Shown piece by piece: positions 1 through 7,540 of a DNA stretch of 10,452 nucleotides. Positions within the stretch are counted from its first letter, which is position 1. Each line of letters begins with the position of its first letter. The notes beneath the pieces were generated by a model that was not told the DNA's origin, did not search any database, and saw only the letters and a list, made by a program, of their open reading frames with translations. This DNA is from Isohypsibius dastychi (taxonomy: Eukaryota; Tardigrada; Eutardigrada; Parachela; Isohypsibiidae). Position numbers and translations under genes: made by a program. The DNA lies in NCBI GenBank assembly GCA_034696485.1, contig JAQIWT010001529.1, positions 1 to 10,452 on the forward strand, read 5' to 3'.

Positions 1-344
1 ATTTTCTTGTGTTTTACGGTTTTTTGTGTGACGTACTATCCGGTGACCTTGATGTACGTCATCAGCCCGCACAGCCCCGAAAACTACCCCTATTTGTTTT
101 TATGGCTCCGCTCGCTGTACACAGCTGGAACGCTAATTGATCCGGTAAGATTCACTCAAAAACAAGATGCAAATGTAGTGATTCAACAACCTGTTTTTGA
201 TATTAATTTCAGATTATCTATGGGTGGGCCAATCCGATCTTCCGTGAAGCCTTTATAAAGTTGTTGAGGAGTCCGTTGAACAGAAAGAACATGACTGCAA
301 GTACTTCGACTAAGACGCTGATGGAAAAACTCCCGGCTTATTAA
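1..344 (+). CDS. Class A (rhodopsin-like) GPCR, C-terminal part, 5' end outside window
   Basis: The window opens inside a seven-transmembrane receptor gene. Exons are 1-144 and 213-344 (TAA 342-344), joined by a 68-base phase-0 intron (GTAAGA...TTTCAG). The visible 91 residues begin in a hydrophobic stretch fitting TM6, with TYYP (11-14) where CWxP is usual. A short extracellular loop (SPHSPENYP) follows, then TM7 ending in DPIIY (47-51), the D-type version of the NPxxY activation motif. NPIFREAFIKLL (55-66) matches helix 8. The cytoplasmic tail is short and rich in Ser/Thr (TASTSTKT), as expected for kinase and arrestin sites. The intron falls between Pro and the first Ile of DPIIY. Class A membership is well supported by family knowledge. 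The ligand cannot be told from this fragment. The neighbouring neuropeptide genes make a peptide ligand tempting but unproven. Confidence 0.88.
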
Positions 345-507
345 CCACAGGAGTATTGGAAAAAGCGTATCGAATGTTATTCTTACGTTACCTCCCATTT
401 CCGGTTGTTTTTTGATATGTTGTTATTGCAACGTCGTGACTCGGCTCAATATGTTGTTCAAAGTCAAGTTACGCGCGTCGCATTCTTTTGTACAGCTTAC
501 GACATGA

Positions 508-513
508 AATAAA
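508..513 (+). terminator. Probable poly(A) signal of the GPCR gene
   Basis: A canonical AATAAA lies 164 bases past the GPCR stop codon, a normal distance for a compact 3' UTR. The next gene runs towards it on the other strand. Confidence 0.5.
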
Positions 514-789
514 TACTGTAATTTATCCAAAAAACATTCGCCGTCCAGTCGACCCTTAGTCCCTTACTGGTCCTGTAGCCTAGAAATGTTGATGAAAACA
601 GTCTCTTTCAACAGTATACGGGTCACAGGAGCACTAGTTACTGCTTTGTCTTTTTGATGTTCCTGAGACTCTGTGCTAGATGAATCTGGTTTTACGTGAT
701 CGACCTGTGTGCGTGTACCTTTCGGATCATGTATCGGTCAGCTTGAGTACCTGGTACGCGGTTTCTTGTGAATCTCTGAACACGAATTA

Positions 790-795
790 TTTATT
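790..795 (-). terminator. Probable poly(A) signal of WYL precursor gene 1
   Basis: TTTATT on the + strand reads AATAAA on the minus strand, about 200 bases beyond the stop codon of the minus-strand neuropeptide gene. It is the clearest such signal before the GPCR gene. Confidence 0.45.
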
Positions 796-994
796 TTTGC
801 CGCCGTGCAGTTTCCAAGTATCTCATTGAACAACTTGTTTTGTGCAGAGATTTCATCAATGCCGTAAGTTTCAAACTATTTACATAAATTATAAGACGAG
901 TCTGTACCTGTAGTAGAAAGGTTTACTGGACGAGCATTAATCTAGCAAAAGTCTCTTGAAATTTTGAGACGAACAAAACCGCGACTTGAGGTCG

Positions 995-1506
995 TTATCC
1001 AAGATACCATCCGGCAAGGTTCTCACGTGCCTCTATCTTGCCACTGCGTTTTCCCAGATACCAGCCAGCAAGGACCGGTTTTGTATCTTTGTTTGCGAGC
1101 ACAGTTCCGCGTTTGCCAAGGTACCAACCCGCAACATTTGGCTGAGATCCCAATCCGTCAGAACGATCGCTCCGTTTTCCGAGATACCATCCACTTCGTT
1201 TCGGGAGATCAGCTATTTGATCTGCATCTTGGGGAGATTCAAGCTGGCTTGATGGGACGTCCATTCTGGAACAGACCAGTGTGAAAACAGTGTTTTTGCG
1301 AATTTCTGATGGACTCACGGGTTTTCGCTTTCAGATTCATCAGAGGCAGAGTTCCTGATCGACTTTCCTATGTTACAGGTAATGTAAAGAAAGAAATCAG
1401 AGCGGGAAAGCAAGTTACCTTGAAAACGCGATTCGGTAGACGCGGACATGTCGGATGGCAGGAGGAGAAAAAAGGTCACGAAAGTCATAACCCATACTTG
1501 ATTCAT
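995..1506 (-). CDS. Neuropeptide precursor 1, four xWYL-amide copies
   Basis: Minus-strand exons are 1506-1419, 1367-1319 and 1265-995 (TAA 997-995), giving 135 residues. The ATG at 1506 has an in-frame upstream stop. Residues 1-22 form a signal peptide with a hydrophobic core (VWVMTFVTFFLLLP). An acidic spacer (DESESEN, then SPQDADQIADLP) leads to LPKR at 66-69. Four copies follow: SGWYL-GKR, SDRSDGLGSQPNVAGWYL-GKR, GTVLANKDTKPVLAGWYL-GKR and SGKIEARENLAGWYL-G-stop. The KR sites fit prohormone convertases and the Gly fits alpha-amidation, so the products would be secreted peptides ending GWYL-amide. The last copy ends on its Gly and needs no cleavage. Intron 1 (GTAACT...CATAG, phase 1) and intron 2 (GTGAGT...TTCCAG, phase 2) keep frame. 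Intron 1 is 51 bases and stop-free, so a retained 152-residue form is possible. The family is not one I recognise. The gene is paralogous to the genes at 3142 and 5086. Confidence 0.9.
998..1192 (-). repeat. Tandem (A/S)GWYL-G(KR) coding repeats
   Basis: Four in-frame repeats of the core GWYLG(KR) sit in one exon, at residues 71-77, 92-98, 113-119 and 131-135 of precursor 1. The core is invariant in protein but varies at silent bases (TAT/TAC, CTC/CTT/CTG, GGA/GGC), and the spacers differ in sequence and length. This means old duplication with selection on the peptide, not a fresh DNA repeat. Confidence 0.92.
1368..1418 (-). other. 51-base, in-frame, possibly optional intron of precursor 1
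   Basis: On the minus strand this runs from GTAACT to CATAG, with a pyrimidine-rich centre. It has no stop codon and a length divisible by three, so both spliced and retained mRNAs encode a precursor. Its place just after the signal peptide and its phase 1 match the intron in the two paralogues, which argues that it is normally spliced. Confidence 0.6.
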
Positions 1507-1593
1507 TATCTCCACACGTCTCCTTCGAAACAGGAATCACTCAGAAGAAGATTTTTATTGCAAGACAAAAACGTATTTCGGAGAGTCCATGCT

Positions 1594-1601
1594 TATTTAT
1601 A
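1594..1601 (-). promoter_or_regulatory. TATA box of WYL precursor gene 1
   Basis: The minus strand reads TATAAATA, 88 bases upstream of the ATG at 1506. This would place transcription start near 1570 and leave a 5' UTR of about 60 bases. Precursor gene 3 has a TATA box at a similar distance. Confidence 0.5.
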
Positions 1602-3070
1602 CAAGACTGAGAGTCAGGACTGGAGGGTGGGTCTCTGGAGCACACTGCGCACGTTATGGAACTGAGAAAGGAAAGCGACCTGGGATCATGTTCCGCGCGT
1701 CAATATGTGTTCGTTCCTTTGCTTTATTCATCTTTACGAAGAATAGGTTCCATGCATTGCATGCATGGCATGCAATACAGGTTTTCGTTCCATTTTTAAA
1801 CTACCGACACGAAGAGATCCTCATTGTCACAGATGCACGTATTGACTATCTTTTTCACGTAGACCCATTATTCTCAGCACGTCATTGCTGGAAGAGAGCA
1901 CTCCATCTGAATTAGAATGAGCCAGCATAGTAATGTGGACCAGTTGCTTTTCTTGGTTCACGTCCATTCAGCAGTGCAGACAAGGAGAAAAATGTCTGAC
2001 CATTCATCGGAAAGAAATTGGCGCCATATTGTAGCACGAACCAGATCTTTGGTGAGGCTGTTGCACTGGGAATTCAGGGTGCGCCACGGTGCGATAAAAG
2101 AAACTAATTCATCGAAGTCGCAAAATACTGTAGCTTCGGAAAAACTGCCCAAAAAAAATTCGGCTTGCGTAAAATAGTGATATCAGGGACAAATTGATTG
2201 TGCTCTCAAGTCGTCGCAACATTCCTTGCTTACCCATCAAATGCATCCCTTAGGAGATACTTGAACGAATTTCAGCGGTCTTGTGGGCAACATGATATCA
2301 GCAGAACCACGCGTTCAATTGAACCCAAAACCCAACATCCCCAAATAGTCCCGCGCCATCCCGTGAATTTCACTGCGTTTCAAAACGATCATGAATTTGC
2401 AGTATGCACGTTTGATGGGCTGTAAACGCTCAACGATGTATCTGTCTAGCTAATTTAGACACGCTGGGCTTGTCAGATTACACATCAGTCTACGTGACCT
2501 TTATATATTGGATGTTTGCTTCCCTGTGTCTGGGTTGGTGGTTTAGTGAGTTGGTACGGCACCTCAAAGCATAAAAAAACGATTCGTAGCTTTGAAATTA
2601 AAAAAGGGGCAGAAAATGATGGTGTTGACCAGACAGTACTTCACTAGTTTCATTAGTGGTAGGAGAATCAGTGACTCCAAAGAAAACTGGTACACAAAGG
2701 ACGGACATGTTTTGTGTTCATGGTGATTTCGCAGTGCCTCCTTTAGCTTGAAACTGAACTGCAGAATGACGATGAAAAGTATGCGACGCTGAAATAGTTC
2801 CACTTTCATTGTGAATTGGCAGTTTCTAGCCGGGATCGTCGTTTGAATATTTCGCGTGCGTGTAGGTGGGGATCATCGGCGTAACATTTCGCTCAAATAT
2901 CAACCCTTTCAGCAAGTACTAGGTTGCCTGTAGGTTGCAGTATAGACTACTTCGATTATTGATAGATTTATCATATCTGTGAACTAAATTAATTTCGGTA
3001 CTGAGTGCATTACGAAGATGGACATGAAACATGCATGACTTCGTCTTTCAGTGCAGTATCCAAAACGATT
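1602..3070. other. Divergent intergenic region between precursors 1 and 2
   Basis: About 1.5 kb lies between the head-to-head precursor genes and should contain their upstream control DNA. It holds a perfect short palindrome at 1756-1776. Open frames here (for example 1917-2177 on + and 2564-2809 on -) have no recognisable domain, splice partner or dibasic peptide pattern, and I do not call them genes. Confidence 0.5.
1756..1776. repeat. Perfect 9-bp palindrome with 3-base spacer
   Basis: ATTGCATGC-ATG-GCATGCAAT is a perfect inverted repeat inside a run of ATGCAT/GCATGC words. It lies about 250 bases upstream of the precursor 1 start codon and 160 bases upstream of its TATA box. It could be a dimeric transcription-factor site, but the factor is unknown. 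Confidence 0.6.
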
Positions 3071-3077
3071 CATAAAA
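3071..3077 (+). promoter_or_regulatory. Weak TATA-like box of WYL precursor gene 2
   Basis: CATAAAA lies 71 bases upstream of the ATG at 3142, close to the TATA-to-ATG spacing of the two sister genes (88 and 80). The first base departs from the consensus. A TGTTCCAG at 3129-3136, just before the ATG, could instead be a splice acceptor from an upstream leader. Confidence 0.25.
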
Positions 3078-3141
3078 CTTGGTGACAGACGAGATCCAGT
3101 GTTTACTGTATTTTGTTGGCATGTAATTGTTCCAGCACGCC

Positions 3142-3594
3142 ATGGCGTCCACAGTTTGGATTGTGTTGGTCATCATTTCAAGCGTCATCGCTGCAACGAC
3201 TGGACAACCAGGTACGTACATTGGAGTTTGGTTTTTGAGAACCAAAATCTACCGATGAGCTGTCATATGCTGGCTAAGTTAAGCACATTTACTTGCAGAT
3301 GAGATTCCATCACCGATCAAAAGACTCCGTCCATACACTTTCTTCAATTTCCAAAAGTCGATCCGACCTTCGTCCAGTGGTCCTCATAAAATAATCCAAA
3401 TTACAGCCACGCGATCCAGGATGCGACAACCCGCCCAAAGGTCAGCAGACTATCCCGAAACGAAACTCAAGAAGAAACAACCTTGCCTTGGAGGAAGTTG
3501 GTACCTGGGAAAGAGATCAGCGGTGACACACAGTCAGCACCAAGCACTTTCAAAACATCAACGGAATAAGTTCTCATTCAACCCAAAATGCTGA
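3142..3594 (+). CDS. Neuropeptide precursor 2, single SWYL-amide copy with Cys pair
   Basis: Exons are 3142-3211 and 3299-3594 (TGA 3592-3594), giving 121 residues. The 87-base intron (GTACGT...TTGCAG) is phase 1. The ATG sits in a strong context (CACGCCATGG) and opens a signal peptide, MASTVWIVLVIISSVIAATT. The rest of the protein is basic, with a KR at 31-32 and KKK at 81-83. Residues 84-96 are QPCLGGSWYL-GKR, so processing would give QPCLGGSWYL-amide, whose N-terminal Gln could cyclise to pyroglutamate. A 25-residue tail ends in NPKC. C86 and C121 are the only cysteines in the mature region, so the tail could be disulfide-linked to the amidated peptide or each could form dimers. Membership of the family rests on the SWYLGKR core, the exon plan and the position. 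No AATAAA was found in the 200 bases after the stop. Confidence 0.85.
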
Positions 3595-5005
3595 AATTTT
3601 GATTAAGCAGTTGTTGGTGTCTCGAAATGTCCGTTCAGGTTTTCTAATTTCAGTTTCGATCCATTTTGTTTGCTAGTACGACATCTCTGGTTTTCGGTCG
3701 CTCAAACGGTTAGCAATTATTACTAGCAATAGTTAAAACCAAAGGGGTGATGTTGGGTTCGCTAAAGTAAACCAAAAGCCGAAACACATGTAAATGTCCC
3801 GGCGAGATTATATTAAGTCTCAGTGTTTCATCTTATACACAAACCCGTTAGTCTTTTATGGGTCAATTGAATGTGGAATGCTTGTGTATGTTCCATCACC
3901 ACACCAGTTTTGCGGAAAATCATCTGCCATATATTTTCTTAAAAGAACAGTTGAGCTTTTTGTTGTTTTTTTTCATTCAGCGAACGCGGATTGTAAACAG
4001 TGAAAGCGCTCAAACTTCTTTACTGTTTGAATGTATCGGATTGACCCTTTTTGTCCAGACCTTTCTCCGTTTGATGTTGTCCATAAACTTTTCGCTGAGA
4101 AATGGAGTTATGGGAAACGACAGATCTCTGTAGCTTCTTGCAATTGAGATTTTTTGGAAGATATTTGCTTAGAACTTTGCGGCTTGACACAAGCTGTTCC
4201 GCGTTCCACTTTTCTGTCTTCTTCGTTAGAGAATTCTTGGGTACAGTACTTAGAACACAAATTAATCCTAAAGCGTGGTAACAAAATACGGACGTGGACA
4301 CCCAAACACTGGTATGTGAAACAAAGCAAGCAACAAAATTTAAATTAAGCAAAAATATGATTTACGCGACGCCGGTCATGCCGCATTTGTCGAAACTACA
4401 GTAATGTACAGTAAAACGGTTTTACTGCTGTACACATTTCGATTACGCCTGATGATATGACTAGCCAGCGAGGTTATCCTAACCTAATTCGTTCTAGTTT
4501 CAATTCTGTTTTTTTTCTGGATGTACATAGTATTGGTTGAAATCAGCTTTAAACTACTATTTTAATTTATCAATTCAAAAGTTGAGGTTGCAAATCACCA
4601 GTTACGATTCTGTGGATATGAACAAGTTGATTCACCAAGGAACTCTGAATGCTGGTATGGTATCATTTTAAGCTATCACATCTGGTGATCCTAGCTCGCC
4701 GGTGGTGTCACTGTCATAGGTCTTGAACATTTGCTTTTTCGCGAAGTACAACGGTGACAACGCGCGGGGTTCGCCAGCCATCTTCACATACATACATATT
4801 CAATCCTAAGACGTATGCGGCCTTTCTTAGGAAGATTCCACACCTCAACATACGATGTTGTCCGGTTTGAGAACAATGGAAATTCATAAATTTTTGATAA
4901 AATACTAGTGAAATCTGTGCTAGTCCAAGCGAACAGCAAGAATATTTCATAACCAGCTGACGTCTTCAGAATACTTAATCAACGCAGCTCTTTAAGGGTG
5001 TTCAT
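3595..5005. other. Intergenic region between precursors 2 and 3
   Basis: About 1.4 kb with no gene I can support. It contains the imperfect hairpin at 4391-4441 and a small palindrome AGGTTA-TCC-TAACCT at 4471-4485. Several open frames occur (3794-4003 and 3858-4133 on +; 4714-4950 on -). None has a credible signal peptide, domain, splice partner or peptide repeat. Confidence 0.5.
4391..4441. repeat. Imperfect inverted repeat, hairpin-forming
   Basis: TGTACAGTAAAAC (4405-4417) pairs with GTTTTACTG-CTG-TACA (4419-4434), broken only by a three-base bulge. An outer CGAAA/TTTCG pair closes it at 4391-4395 and 4437-4441. TACAGTAA also occurs twice in direct orientation on the left arm. It resembles a short palindromic repeat or the remnant of a miniature inverted-repeat element. 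No clear target duplication flanks it. Confidence 0.5.
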
Positions 5006-5012
5006 TATAAAA
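5006..5012 (+). promoter_or_regulatory. TATA box of WYL precursor gene 3
   Basis: TATAAAA lies 80 bases upstream of the ATG at 5086. It predicts transcription start near 5036 and a 5' UTR of about 50 bases. Spacing matches that of precursor gene 1. Confidence 0.55.
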
Positions 5013-5085
5013 CAAGGAAGAACAGCCTACACATTTGTGTTGTTTCTCTTGATTAACAAGACGTTTGGAAATCCACCTCGTTCAA

Positions 5086-5481
5086 ATGTCTCGTCTTTGT
5101 GCGTTTCTATTTCTCGCCTGTCTATGTCTGAATATTTTACCCACAGAAGCTGAACTTTCTTTGCCATTGCTGAACACAGACGGAGATTCAAACAGTAAGA
5201 AATTTTCAGAAATTCAGTTTTTCACGTCTAATTAAATCGATTATTTAGGTGAGATGGATTTTGCGGAGAACCTGCGAAAGACCGACGAACCCGTAAAACG
5301 AGAAAATTGGCGCGAAGCTTCTAAAATGAACGCGGTCCCATGGTTTGCTGGGAAACGCGGGAGCTGGTATTTGGGCAAAAGAGCTGCTCCAACTGCGGCC
5401 CTTCCTGGTGCTTCTTGGTACCTCGGCAAACGTAGTGCACCCGCTGGTCCAGTCCGCCCAGGAATCTGGTACCTCGGCTAA
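5086..5481 (+). CDS. Neuropeptide precursor 3, three xWYL-amide copies plus a PWFA variant
   Basis: Exons are 5086-5194 and 5249-5481 (TAA 5479-5481), giving 113 residues. The 54-base intron (GTAAGA...TTTAG) is phase 1. Residues 1-22 form a signal peptide (hydrophobic core LCAFLFLACLCLNIL). A spacer with acidic residues ends at VKR (52-54). Predicted products after KR cleavage and Gly amidation are ENWREASKMNAVPWFA-amide, GSWYL-amide, AAPTAALPGASWYL-amide and SAPAGPVRPGIWYL-amide. The last copy ends WYLG-stop, exactly as in precursor 1. The first peptide keeps the aromatic-Gly-Lys-Arg plan but has PWFA in place of xWYL, so it is either a degenerate copy or a distinct ligand. The Ala/Pro-rich spacers differ from those of precursor 1. 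The gene has a TATA box and a poly(A) signal. Only the xWYL core and gene plan are shared with the sister genes. Confidence 0.92.
5338..5478 (+). repeat. Tandem (PWFA)/xWYL-G(KR) coding repeats
   Basis: Four repeats occur at residues 67-73 (PWFAGKR), 75-81 (SWYLGKR), 92-98 (SWYLGKR) and 109-113 (IWYLG-stop). The last two use the same TGGTACCTCGG string, suggesting they are the most recent duplicates; the second uses TGGTATTTGGG. Confidence 0.92.
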
Positions 5482-5801
5482 AACCGCATCACAATGCTGA
5501 AGACGACGGAAATTATATCAGCAAGCAATTTTTCAGATTCATTCAATAAGCAAGCATTAAGCTGATCCCCCGAAAAATATTGTGGTCACCTACCTGATTG
5601 CTTTTTCCGCCAGTGCCCAGTTTTATCCTGTTTTTAGAAATTACGTTTAGGTCGTTCAACAAACGCCTGTTCAATACAATTTGTTTCCGCTTTTGGAAAC
5701 CATGAAAGTTTATCCTTTATTTTAATACCCAATCCCGGCGCTGGCGTTCTACGTTTTAGGCAAGAACGATCCTGCAAAATGACCGGTTATACTGTACTTG
5801 G

Positions 5802-5807
5802 AATAAA
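5802..5807 (+). terminator. Probable poly(A) signal of WYL precursor gene 3
   Basis: AATAAA (in GGAATAAAACAG) lies about 320 bases beyond the stop codon and is the first clean signal downstream. Confidence 0.45.
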
Positions 5808-7540
5808 ACAGTGATTTAAAACTGATTGTCTGTTTGACCCCTGGTTTTGACTTTGAATCCGTGATCATCTGCAAAATTTGTACGTATTTGGAAAAGAATT
5901 AAAGCCGTATTTTATACCATATATTCGTCGAGCAATATGAACACATACTTTATTGTTGATTAAACTCGTGGAACTGACAAACAATGCTTATTAGATGCTG
6001 ACTCTAAACGCTAGCCAAACCTTTGCAATCAAGCCCGTTATTGAACCGAGAAGATCTATAAAAGCACAATCACAATACAAAAAACTTGATCTATATTGCA
6101 CGCTTATTTTGGCGAGTATGAAATTATTACAGAAGGTTGCGATTGATTATCTCGAAAGTATAAATGGCAACACTTGTACTTTCACGCTTCGTCACTGGAA
6201 ACTGTCACGCAGCAAGAACTAATTTCTTCTCGGATGTCTATTGTTTGTCAAAAGATGATGCGTCTAATTTAGCGGATGCGAGAAAAAACGGCTCATGATT
6301 ATGTGACCTATTTCTGACCACACAAGAAGCCTCTTCTTCTTTCTCCTACATACTCTTCGTCACCGGCTCGCCATACTAGCAGACGAGAGCTCGCTGCGCG
6401 CATAAGAATAACATTAGACATGCGGATGCATTTCTTGCTATCATAACTGTAGGTCATCTTCTTCATCATCATGAACTGCAGTCTCTTGTAAAAGTCTGAT
6501 AATCTATCGGTTCTCCAAACATCCGCCGATTACTGCGTCCCAAAATAATTCCTGTCGTCAAAACCATTTTGTGCAATTTTGAAATTCGGAATATTGGATT
6601 ACAAAAAGCCTGGGAATATCGGCGTTCAAGGTTCGTGTAAAAATCGTGATCGTCCCGAGAGGACTTGACCTTTCACCTACAGTATGTTGAGCTGGAGATT
6701 GATACACATGACGAAGGCAGTTGCGTGATACAATTTTTTTAGACGTACAGCTTGGTCTAAGCAGAGTTTTGTTGAGAACAGTTCTGATGTTTTAAAATTT
6801 TGAACCAAAAACCGGCATTATCAAGAATTATCGACCAAATAAATCTAAGAATTTCATGTTGATGGTGCAGTGGTTGATTTCATTAGAGCTCTCAAAATCC
6901 CGTTTTTTTTATCGAATGGCTTTCGACTCTGAAGCTCTCTAATTGGACTCGATAAATTTCTCCGCCGATGTCCGAGTTTCCGGCCTATTTTGCGATAAAT
7001 TCTCACTAAGTTTTCTCAACTTTTTTTACGAACAATCGAAAACTTCTGTGGATAACTCTCTTTCGATGAGTATTTTGTGAGTTATGCAAGACGATGGAAG
7101 AAATGAAGATCAGCAGTCTGTGTTTCTCTTGACCTGGCCAACCAAAAATATCAAAAAGGTCGCCTTGATTGATAGAAAATAGCCTTAAAGGCAAATACTG
7201 TTTCTGGTGTGAGTTTTTGCCTTGCCCAGTCTGTGTGAATACGCAACTACTCACGTTTTGCAAATAACCTGTTGGCCAACAGCTTCATCAAGTATTCTAC
7301 CCTATAGTCATTAGCCGAGTTATTAGTCTGTGCTGATAATATGTAGTTGCTGGAGGTGATGCAGGTAAAATCGTCGTTCTAATAATTAATCCAGATGACT
7401 TCTCCGTCAGATTCAGTGTTAATCTTGCAGGTTAATTGAGATCTGTTCGGTACACATCTTCTTCTGGAAATCTGACGTACCCAGTCCCCAACTATTTATC
7501 GTGGCTGCCGAACTGTTTTGTATGAATTAATTCGCGGATT
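5808..7540. other. Intergenic region upstream of the astacin-like gene
   Basis: About 1.7 kb in which I see no supportable gene. A 75-codon frame at 5995-6222 (+) and an 85-codon frame at 7006-7263 (-) lack domains, signal peptides or splice partners. The stretch should contain the promoter of the astacin-like gene, but I found no convincing TATA box near 7541. A short pyrimidine-rich patch lies around 6330-6360. Confidence 0.45.

Larger units (their letters stand above)
345..994. other. Convergent intergenic region between GPCR and precursor 1
   Basis: This stretch separates two genes pointing at each other, so it should consist mainly of the two 3' UTRs. It holds an AATAAA on each strand. 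I see no coding region, RNA gene or clear repeat in it. Confidence 0.6.

Noticed and set aside
964-1284. Two overlapping + strand open frames over precursor 1
   Set aside because: They are antisense shadows of the repeat-coding minus-strand exon; they show no motifs of their own.
1589-2177. Consecutive + strand frames of 108 and 86 codons
   Set aside because: No signal peptide, domain, dibasic peptide pattern or matching splice sites; they lie in the presumed control region between genes 1 and 2.
2564-2809. Minus-strand 81-codon frame beginning with ATG and a hydrophobic stretch
   Set aside because: It weakly resembles a signal peptide (ILFIVILQF), but there is no cleavage-like region, no peptide repeat and no related sequence I recognise.
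4020-4352. Minus-strand 110-codon frame, the longest open frame in the window
   Set aside because: It opens with TTG, not ATG, has no domain and overlaps other random frames; composition looks non-coding.
4478-4487. CCTAACCTAA, two units of the arthropod-type telomere repeat TTAGG
   Set aside because: Only two units and part of a small palindrome; far too short to mean anything about telomeres.
4714-4950. Minus-strand 78-codon Cys-containing frame with ATG
   Set aside because: No signal peptide core and no regular cysteine spacing or cleavage sites, so not a credible secreted peptide.
5995-6222. 75-codon + strand frame after precursor 3
   Set aside because: No signal peptide, no domain and no flanking splice sites or promoter that would support it.
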